Assembly: GCA_038110535.1 (NCBI GenBank)
Contig: JAYNJW010000076.1
Location: 1-5,798, forward strand
Source of the DNA: Chordibacter sp038110535
GTDB lineage: Bacteria > Verrucomicrobiota > Verrucomicrobiia > Opitutales > Seribacteraceae
Length of the DNA stretch: 5,798 nucleotides
Direction: 5' to 3'
The position numbers and the translations under genes are program-made. The notes below the pieces were generated by a model. The model worked only from the letters and a program-made list of their open reading frames with translations. It was not told the DNA's origin and ran no database searches. Positions 1 through 5,181 of this stretch are shown here, in pieces (within the stretch, counting starts at the first letter, position 1; each line of letters begins with the position of its first letter).

Positions 1-221
1 ATCGGAGCTGCCACATAACCACGCTTAAAAGTCAGGCCATTCTCGGCAAGAGCATTGATGTGGGGTGTACTTACCATCTCGCTCCCCATAAATCCATAAT
101 CCTTCCACGATTGATCGTCCCCCAAGATAAAGACTATATTGGGACGTTCGTCAGCCACCGCATGGTCAGAGAAAAAACATGCAAGCAATGCCAAAAGGGA
201 AAGAAAACGGAAACTTTTCAT
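1..221 (-). CDS. Sulfatase (S1 family), N-terminal part only, cut by window edge
   Basis: Reading leftward from an ATG at 221, 73 complete codons are open to the window edge, so only the N-terminus is visible. Residues 1-24 form a Sec-type export signal (KSFR followed by a leucine-rich core, possible cleavage at AVA|DE). A cysteine at residue 15 after LLALLA gives a poor lipobox, so a lipoprotein is possible but less likely. The mature protein begins ERPNIVFILGDDQ, the first beta-strand of the alkaline-phosphatase-like sulfatase fold; the paired aspartates (D35, D36) are the usual calcium ligands. The stretch TPHINALAENGLTFKRGYV is the conserved lead-in to the catalytic site, but the formylglycine motif itself lies outside the window. 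Family membership is firm; substrate is unknown. The start is the only ATG compatible with the signal peptide; no strong Shine-Dalgarno is seen (GTGGGAT just upstream). It follows the next sulfatase on the same strand after 239 bp, so it probably has its own promoter. Confidence 0.9.
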   Translation of the reverse strand, partial: MKSFRFLSLLALLACFFSDHAVADERPNIVFILGDDQSWKDYGFMGSEMVSTPHINALAENGLTFKRGYVAAP

Positions 222-373
222 ATCCCACAAAAAAACTTTTTATTCGTCTACTACAAGCGTCAATCATGCGAAACAAGAGGATTCTTTGCGGAAGTTCATG
301 GAAGAAAAAACCTTTTTTGAATTTTTTTTGAACGAAACCAAAACTTCGGCTGTCTTACCTTTCGACTTTCGTC

Positions 374-402
374 AGTTTGTTTCAGTTAAAAAGTTTGTTT
401 CA
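374..402 (-). repeat. Spaced direct repeat TGAAACAAACT, possible operator
   Basis: The 11-bp word TGAAACAAACT (minus strand) occurs exactly twice, at 402-392 and 384-374, with start-to-start spacing of 18 bp. It lies about 155-180 bp upstream of the left sulfatase start and just downstream of the terminator hairpin. Two identical words on one helix face-like spacing are typical of regulator binding sites that use direct repeats, but the sequence is AT-rich and chance is not excluded. No regulator is encoded in the window. Confidence 0.35.
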
Positions 403-404
403 AG

Positions 405-435
405 AACGCCGCCCACTAAGCGGCGTTTTTGTTTT
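405..435 (+). terminator. Strong intrinsic terminator, plus orientation, without a plus-strand gene
   Basis: An 8-bp perfect stem AACGCCGC (405-412) and GCGGCGTT (420-427) encloses the 7-nt loop CCACTAA and is followed by TTTGTTTT (428-435). This is a classic Rho-independent terminator read rightward. Read leftward, the stem is followed by CTTGAAAC, which lacks a good U-run, so it would work poorly for the minus-strand sulfatase upstream. The nearest genes on both sides are minus strand, so the terminator has no obvious plus-strand client; it may end a small RNA or block antisense transcription into the sulfatase at 461-2341. Confidence 0.75.
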
Positions 436-438
436 ACG

Positions 439-464
439 AAAAAATTAAGCTAGGCAAAACCTAG
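439..464 (-). terminator. Weak terminator-like hairpin overlapping the sulfatase stop codon
   Basis: On the minus strand CTAGG (464-460), loop TTTTG, and CCTAG (454-450) form a 5-bp stem that includes the TAG stop of the sulfatase. After a CTTAA spacer a run of six T follows (444-439). The stem is short and the T-run is displaced by five bases, so this is at best a weak terminator; the larger hairpin at 405-427 lies directly after it and might help. Confidence 0.35.
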
Positions 465-2341
465 TTTTCTCTCACTGCAAATGCTTCCTGTGAGTAGGTG
501 CCCTTAGGCCTGCGTGCACCCGCGGTCAGCATGTCCACCATCTGTGGATAGGATACGAGGAAGTTGTTTTCATCAATCAGGTTGAACACATAATGGGTAG
601 CACCCTTGGGTAATTCCGCTTCCAAGCGGTTGCCTTTCACTTTAGCAGGTGCCCGGTACCACTCCTCGCTGTTCTTCCCACCATTTAGGGTATAGAGTAA
701 TTGTCCGGTGCTCACCTTGGCACCCCGTTCCTCGAACTTTGCCCACACCTTTTTTCCCTCCCGGCCATTCTCAAGTGGTTTGCACACCTCGTCCTTTCCG
801 GGCAGAGCGTGTTTGTAGTTTGGATTTTGATAGGGATACGATGCTTCCATCGCATCGAGGCGGCGGAATAATTCCGTGCTCATTTCCTTTACCTTATCCG
901 GCATTTTTTCTGCCAGGTTCTTCGCCTCTTCAATATCTCCCCGTTTTGGATTTTTGGGATAATTGGACTGCAATTGATAGAGCTCATATTCCGGACGCCC
1001 ACGCATCCAGTTTTTGATCAATTTCCACCCTCCCGTACGAATGGTGGATTGTTGGGCCACACCATGAGGAAAATGCCAGACCATGGTAGTTCTTGGCTTG
1101 CCCTGCTTATTTTTTACCAGGTTTCCATTTTTTGGATTTTGGGAAAGCAGGATGGACAAATCGGCACCATCCAAATTTTGTCCCTTGGGTTTTTTCGTGC
1201 CCGTCCACGAAAGAATGGTGGGATAGAAGTCCAAGCCGTTCACCATCACCTCACTCTTTTTTGCTTTGGGAATATTGGGCCCGGTGACGATGAAGGGAAC
1301 ACGTACCCCACCCTCTTTGGCACTAATCTTTCCACGGTCCAAGGGATAATTATCTGTAATAATTTCTCCAGGCACCTGCTCCATCCCCCCGTTGTCCGAG
1401 GTAAGCATAATATAGGTATTCTCCATTAATTTATGACCGGGACGGCGGGGATCTTCGGTCCCTTCAAGATACTTGATCAGGTTGCCCACATAATGGTCAA
1501 ACATTTCCACCATCGCACAATAGTAGGGGTTTTTCTGTCCCTCCAAGGGCCACCCTTTGGGATCGGTCGGGAAATCCACACCCAGTTTTTTGCAGTATTT
1601 TTCCAGCAATTCCTTGCTCCGGCTATGGATGGGTGTATGAACGAGCCAGGCTGCATAATAGAGAAAGAAAGGCTGTGCCTTGGACTGCTCCATGAACTCG
1701 ATCGCATCGAGTGTGGTCTGGTCCTTGGGGAATCCATCTGCATCCAATTGGTAGGGGTCATCTTTTTCCTCGGTCGCAAATCCGGTCAACCGGTGGGGTT
1801 TCATCGCTGCACTTTCCCCGAGATGAGCCCGGGTATAGTCAAATCCCTGATCTTTTGGCTGGGGAAATGCATGGTGATCAATCGCCATGTGCCACTTGCC
1901 CACATGCCCGGAAACATATCCATTTTTCTTGAGTGCTTCCGCGATAGTCACTTCCTTGAGTTCCAACCGTCCGCTGTACCATGGATCCATGATCGGATGA
2001 GCTTCCATATTGTAGGGCGTGGGCGGGTTCCCCCCCACCACATGGGTCTTTTGAAGGACTGCTGGATGCCTGCCACTCATAATGGCACAACGGGTGGGTG
2101 CACAGGTGGGAGCCGGGGAATATCCCTGGCGGAACAATACACCCTTTGAGGCGAGGGAGTCGATATTGGGAGTCTCCATTGGGGTGGGCTCATCTAAATC
2201 GTAGCAACCCACATCCTGCCAACCCAGATCATCGGCGAGAATAAGGACAATGTTTGGACGCTCTGCTGAATGTTCAGAGCCTTGCAAAGTACAGAGAAAG
2301 GGAATGGAAAAGAATAGGACTAGGTTGGATACTTTGTTCAT
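461..2341 (-). CDS. Exported S1 sulfatase with extra C-terminal module
   Basis: A 626-residue sulfatase that would hydrolyse a sulfate ester outside the cytoplasm. Counting from the ATG at 2341, residues 1 to about 27 form a signal peptide (MNK then VLFFSIPFL core). The sulfatase fold begins at ERPNIVLILADDLGW with calcium ligands D37 and D38. The formylglycine motif is CAPTR at C80-R84, followed by CAIMSGR. Further active-site signatures are GKWH (K149, H151), VHTP (H235), TSDNGG (D316, N317) and KEGGVRVP (K342, R347). From about residue 521 a tail of roughly 105 residues extends past the usual sulfatase end and looks like a small beta-sandwich (LLYTLNGG, LEAELPKGATHYVFNLID). Start choice: an in-frame GTG at 2368 would add nine residues (MKKSSLSYK); the ATG gives the more typical signal peptide, and neither has a clear Shine-Dalgarno. 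Substrate is not evident. It is divergent to the sulfatase at 2469. Confidence 0.95.
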   Translation of the reverse strand: MNKVSNLVLFFSIPFLCTLQGSEHSAERPNIVLILADDLGWQDVGCYDLDEPTPMETPNIDSLASKGVLFRQGYSPAPTCAPTRCAIMSGRHPAVLQKTHVVGGNPPTPYNMEAHPIMDPWYSGRLELKEVTIAEALKKNGYVSGHVGKWHMAIDHHAFPQPKDQGFDYTRAHLGESAAMKPHRLTGFATEEKDDPYQLDADGFPKDQTTLDAIEFMEQSKAQPFFLYYAAWLVHTPIHSRSKELLEKYCKKLGVDFPTDPKGWPLEGQKNPYYCAMVEMFDHYVGNLIKYLEGTEDPRRPGHKLMENTYIMLTSDNGGMEQVPGEIITDNYPLDRGKISAKEGGVRVPFIVTGPNIPKAKKSEVMVNGLDFYPTILSWTGTKKPKGQNLDGADLSILLSQNPKNGNLVKNKQGKPRTTMVWHFPHGVAQQSTIRTGGWKLIKNWMRGRPEYELYQLQSNYPKNPKRGDIEEAKNLAEKMPDKVKEMSTELFRRLDAMEASYPYQNPNYKHALPGKDEVCKPLENGREGKKVWAKFEERGAKVSTGQLLYTLNGGKNSEEWYRAPAKVKGNRLEAELPKGATHYVFNLIDENNFLVSYPQMVDMLTAGARRPKGTYSQEAFAVREN

Positions 2342-2468
2342 TTTATAAGAAAGACTAGACTTCTTCACTCTTTTACTCTGGTCAATGCCAATTTTGGACA
2401 GGTAAGTTTGATCCGACGCTTAAAAACTTTTTGAGTCTGAATTAATTTTCTGATTCTTTGAAAGCTAA
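2342..2468. promoter_or_regulatory. Divergent control region between two sulfatases
   Basis: This 127-bp gap must hold the promoters of both divergent sulfatases. A minus-strand TTGACC (2385-2380) is a plausible -35 box, but the only -10-like match (TCTAGT) sits at a 20-bp spacing, so it is weak. On the plus side no well-spaced pair is clear. The most visible element is the near-palindrome CTTAAAAACTTTTTGAG at 2419-2435 (7 of 8 arm positions pair), containing the same 11-bp AAAAACTTTTT found beside the left sulfatase start. It could be a shared operator or UP-like element; this is inference. Confidence 0.4.
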
Positions 2469-3962
2469 ATGAACTCCTCCTCATCTTTCAAATTAGTCTC
2501 CATACTCTTGGGTCTTTTATGGACCTCAGCCCTTTTACATGCGAAACGGCCCAATGTGATATTTATTCTGACGGATGATCAGCGGGCAGATGCCTTGAGT
2601 TGTATGGGGCACCCGCACTTAAAGACTCCACGGATCGACCAGTTGGCAAATGAAGGTGCCCTGTTCAAAAATCATTTCTGTACCACTTCGCTGTGCTCCC
2701 CCAGCCGGGCATCCATACTCGGCGGGCTTTATGCCCATACCCATGGGGTGGTCAATAATTTTACCGATTATCCAAAGGATCTTCCTACTTTCCCTAGGCA
2801 ATTGCAGGCGGAGGGATACGCTACTGCATACATTGGTAAGTGGCACATGGGAGAAGAGGATGACAGCAAGCGCCCGGGATTTGACCATTTCGTAACCCAC
2901 CGGGGGCAGGGAAAATATTTCGACACCGAATTCCGGGCCAATAATGGGGAAAGAAAAGTGGTCCCCGGATACTACACAAAAGTGGTCACGGATATGGCGA
3001 TTGACTGGATGAAGGAGCAGGAAAGAGATTCCGAAAAACCATTCCTGCTAATGCTCGGTCATAAGGCACCTCATAGCTTCTACTTCCCCGAACCCAAGTA
3101 TGAAAATACATTTGATGGAGTACGGGTGCCCTACCCATCGACTGCATTCTCCTTGGATGATAAACCGACATGGATCAAGCAGCGCCTCAATACCTGGCAC
3201 GGGATTTATGGTCCATTGTTTGACTGGCGAAAAAAATTTCCGGACCGTTCGGCCCAAGCGATGCTTGATTTCGAACGCATGGTCCGGGCATACTGGGGGA
3301 CAATTCTATCGGTGGATGATTCAGTGGGTAGAATCTATGATTATTTGCAACATGTGGGCAAACTGGACGATACCCTGTTCCTTTTCACAAGTGATAATGG
3401 ACTACTGGAGGGCGAGCATGGAATGGTGGACAAACGCACCGGGCATGAACCATCCCTGCGTATTCCTTTGGTTGTGCGTTATCCCTACCTGATCGATGCA
3501 GGAAAGATTATCGATTCCCAGACCCTAACCCTGGATTTTGCTTCCAGTATCCTTGAAATCTGCAACGCACAACCTTTACCCAGCACCCAGGGAAAATCCT
3601 GGAAGAAATTGGTGAGCACGGGAGATGCTCAATGGAGAACCAGTTGGTATTACGAGTACAATTACGAGAAGCAATTTCCTTACACCCCCAATGTGCGTGC
3701 CCTGCGTACTGACAAGTGGAAATATATTCGTTACCCCCATGGAGATGGATCACCCGATCGTCATATGGCCGAGCTCTATGATTTGCAGAACGATCCGGGA
3801 GAGACCACGAATTTGATCGCTCAGGATAGACAAAAAAAATTAATTTCCCGCTTAAACAAGGAACTGGACCGGTTGATCGCTCAGGCACATGCGGGCAAGC
3901 CCGACCTCATGCCGATGGACGAGGGAATTAAAGGGGAATTACCGGACGAAAAAATCCGCTAA
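2469..3962 (+). CDS. Exported S1 sulfatase, resembling N-acetylglucosamine-6-sulfatase-type enzymes
   Basis: A complete 497-residue sulfatase, the usual length for a single-domain S1 enzyme. Residues 1-25 are a Sec signal peptide (SSSSFK, then a leucine-rich core, likely cleavage LHA|KR). The fold starts KRPNVIFILTDDQ with D36 and D37 as calcium ligands. The formylglycine motif is CSPSR (C76-R80) followed by ASILGGLYAHTHGV. Other signatures are GKWH (K124, H126), GHKAPH (H198, H202), TSDNG (D309, N310), DKRT (K322) and HEPSLRIPL (R331). The end (LRTDKWKYIRYP, ELYDLQNDPGETTNL) is the standard C-terminal subdomain. The SLCSPSR...LYAHTHGVVNN and GFDHFVTHRGQG pattern is, from memory, that of the group annotated as N-acetylglucosamine-6-sulfatase or mucin-desulfating sulfatase; that specificity is inference, helped by the neighbouring N-acetylhexosamine kinase. 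The ATG is preceded by only a weak purine tract (GAAAG). It converges with the kinase with 17 bp between stops. Confidence 0.95.
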   Translation: MNSSSSFKLVSILLGLLWTSALLHAKRPNVIFILTDDQRADALSCMGHPHLKTPRIDQLANEGALFKNHFCTTSLCSPSRASILGGLYAHTHGVVNNFTDYPKDLPTFPRQLQAEGYATAYIGKWHMGEEDDSKRPGFDHFVTHRGQGKYFDTEFRANNGERKVVPGYYTKVVTDMAIDWMKEQERDSEKPFLLMLGHKAPHSFYFPEPKYENTFDGVRVPYPSTAFSLDDKPTWIKQRLNTWHGIYGPLFDWRKKFPDRSAQAMLDFERMVRAYWGTILSVDDSVGRIYDYLQHVGKLDDTLFLFTSDNGLLEGEHGMVDKRTGHEPSLRIPLVVRYPYLIDAGKIIDSQTLTLDFASSILEICNAQPLPSTQGKSWKKLVSTGDAQWRTSWYYEYNYEKQFPYTPNVRALRTDKWKYIRYPHGDGSPDRHMAELYDLQNDPGETTNLIAQDRQKKLISRLNKELDRLIAQAHAGKPDLMPMDEGIKGELPDEKIR

Positions 3963-3979
3963 TCCAAACAGTGTAAAGC

Positions 3980-5086
3980 TTAGCTAGCAGCAGAGGCCAA
4001 AGATTGGGATACCCGGTCCTCCATAACCGATTGGTGTTCCTGCATCGATCGAAGCAACTGGAACTGAGCACGGGCACGTTCGAAGTTGTGGCCCGGCCGC
4101 TTTACTTTGAAATAGGTATCGCCCTGCAGAAAATCGGTGAGGAAGCGTAAGCATAGTTCATAAGTAATTACCTGTGGGGCAACCGCTAATCGCACGATCT
4201 CCCTTGGTTCCAGCATATCCCGGACCCCAGCGAGGTATCCATCCACGAGAGCGGAAAAGCGCTCGGGCAGAAAATGAATCTTCGAAATATCAGGTTCGTC
4301 TTCTTCCGAGGAACAGGCTGCCGTACGCACAAGGTCAGCAAAGTCATGCAGGGCACATCCGGGCATCACCGTGTCCAGATCAACGACACAAATGCCTTTG
4401 CCTGTTTTCTTATGTAACAAAACATTGTTGAGCTTGGTATCATTGTGCACCGTACGGGTGGGAAAATCGACATAGCGGATCAAACCGGCCAGATGTTCAT
4501 TTTCCTGAGCAAAGGAAATCAAATCTGTCACCTCTCCTGCCCGCCCGCAGACATCCTGCTCAACCGCTCTATTAAAGGCCTGATAGCGAGAGACTGTATT
4601 ATGAAAGTCGGGAATTGTCTCGATCAAGGGATCGCCGGGTAGATCGCTCAATTGATACTGAAAATCCCCAAAGGCACGGGCAGCTTCATAGGCATGCTTT
4701 CGGGTCTCCGGCACCTCGAGAGATAATCCATTTGGCACATACTCAGTGATCCGCCAATAGTTACCATGCTCACCGGTGAGATAGCTGGATCCATCCTTTG
4801 CAGGCACGAGAACTAGAGTCTGCAAAGTGGTATGCCCATCTTCATGTTTTTGTGCAAGATGAGTGGTCACACGGGCAAAATTATCCATCAAAGAAACGGG
4901 GTCCTTGAACACATCGTGGTTGATCCGCTGTAGAGTGTAGCTGTGGGCAGTGTCGGTGGTGACTAGAAAGGTATCGTTTACATTTCCATTGCCAAAGGGT
5001 TGGGCCGATTTAGGGATTCCATCGAGTTCAAAAAGGGACGCCAGACCAAGTACTTCGCTGGTAGATATATCTTTCAAGCAGATCAT
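3980..5086 (-). CDS. nahK: N-acetylhexosamine 1-kinase (NahK-like, APH phosphotransferase family)
   Basis: A cytoplasmic kinase of the aminoglycoside-phosphotransferase/choline-kinase fold. NahK converts GlcNAc or GalNAc plus ATP to the sugar-1-phosphate. Numbered from the ATG at 5086 (368 residues): FGNGNVNDTFLV (about 31-42) is the nucleotide-binding loop, YTLQRINHDVF follows, HNDTKLNN (H214, D216) is the catalytic loop and DLDTVMPG (D236, D238) the metal-binding motif; RFLTDFLQGDTYF lies near the C-terminus. These blocks line up with my recollection of Bifidobacterium longum NahK (about 359 residues), including SEVLGLASLFELDG at the N-terminus. Start: GTG at 5131 would add 15 residues with no Shine-Dalgarno and no family counterpart; GGAGG at 5091-5087 touches the ATG and is better spaced for a TTG at 5077 (365 residues). 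No signal peptide is present, in contrast to all its neighbours. It is divergent to the sulfatase at 5182 and convergent with the one ending at 3962, so it is probably transcribed alone. Confidence 0.88.
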   Translation of the reverse strand: MICLKDISTSEVLGLASLFELDGIPKSAQPFGNGNVNDTFLVTTDTAHSYTLQRINHDVFKDPVSLMDNFARVTTHLAQKHEDGHTTLQTLVLVPAKDGSSYLTGEHGNYWRITEYVPNGLSLEVPETRKHAYEAARAFGDFQYQLSDLPGDPLIETIPDFHNTVSRYQAFNRAVEQDVCGRAGEVTDLISFAQENEHLAGLIRYVDFPTRTVHNDTKLNNVLLHKKTGKGICVVDLDTVMPGCALHDFADLVRTAACSSEEDEPDISKIHFLPERFSALVDGYLAGVRDMLEPREIVRLAVAPQVITYELCLRFLTDFLQGDTYFKVKRPGHNFERARAQFQLLRSMQEHQSVMEDRVSQSLASAAS

Positions 5087-5091
5087 CCTCC
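5087..5091 (-). promoter_or_regulatory. Shine-Dalgarno GGAGG for the kinase, favouring a TTG start
   Basis: The minus strand reads TTTGGAGG directly before the ATG at 5086. With no spacer to the ATG this site cannot serve it well, but it lies 9 bases upstream of an in-frame TTG (5077-5075) that would start the protein at MKDISTSEVLGL, close to the N-terminus expected for NahK proteins. It is the only strong ribosome binding site seen in the window. Confidence 0.55.
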
Positions 5092-5181
5092 AAATTTGAG
5101 AAGATGGGTCAACGAGAGAAATTTTTGTCACAGATTTATTTGTTTGATTTTAGTGTCTCAAAAAGGGTTAAATTACTTCCC
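5092..5181. promoter_or_regulatory. Divergent control region, kinase and fourth sulfatase
   Basis: This short gap lies between the kinase and the right-hand sulfatase. On the plus strand TTGTCA (5125-5130), a 17-bp spacer and TTTTAG (5148-5153) form a candidate promoter for the sulfatase (good -35, weak -10). On the minus strand TTGAGA (5161-5156), a 17-bp spacer and TAAATC (5138-5133) form a candidate for the kinase (good -35, weak -10). The two overlap, so firing of one could hinder the other. If the kinase really began at GTG 5131, this minus promoter would overlap its start, which argues for the shorter protein. AGGG at 5163-5166 is too far from the sulfatase ATG to be a good ribosome site. 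Confidence 0.35.

Larger units (their letters stand above)
222..460. other. Intergenic region between two minus-strand sulfatases
   Basis: These 239 bp hold no convincing gene. Plus-strand frames across it are extensions of antisense frames over the left sulfatase and have low-complexity composition. The region is rich in A and T runs (for example around 305-330). It contains, from right to left, a weak hairpin at the end of the upstream sulfatase, a strong plus-oriented terminator hairpin (405-435), a spaced direct repeat (374-402), and a short A5-C-T5 palindrome (231-241) close to the start of the left sulfatase. A minus-strand TTGACG at 263-258 resembles a -35 box, but no well-spaced -10 box follows, so I do not call a promoter. 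Confidence 0.6.

Noticed and set aside
60..453. Two open plus-strand frames (60-320 and 139-453) that could be small genes using the terminator at 405-435
   Set aside because: Both begin as antisense over the left sulfatase, have no Shine-Dalgarno and are rich in K, F and T from A/T runs; the second runs right through the terminator hairpin, which a real gene would not.
1433..2149. A 238-codon open plus-strand frame, and another at 974-1429
   Set aside because: Both lie antisense to the well-supported sulfatase at 461-2341, show cysteine/histidine/proline-rich composition without any domain, and are explained by the complementary strand of its codons.
3508..3888. A 126-codon minus-strand frame inside the sulfatase at 2469-3962
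   Set aside because: It is antisense to conserved sulfatase coding sequence, including the C-terminal subdomain, and has no recognisable features.
3943..3958. Hairpin CGGA / TCCG with an A-run loop near the convergent junction, as a shared terminator
   Set aside because: The stem is only 4 bp, the T-run lies in the loop instead of after the stem, and it is within coding sequence. No terminator is evident in the 17-bp gap at 3963-3979; overlapping AAGCTT and GCTAGC words there are too short to matter.
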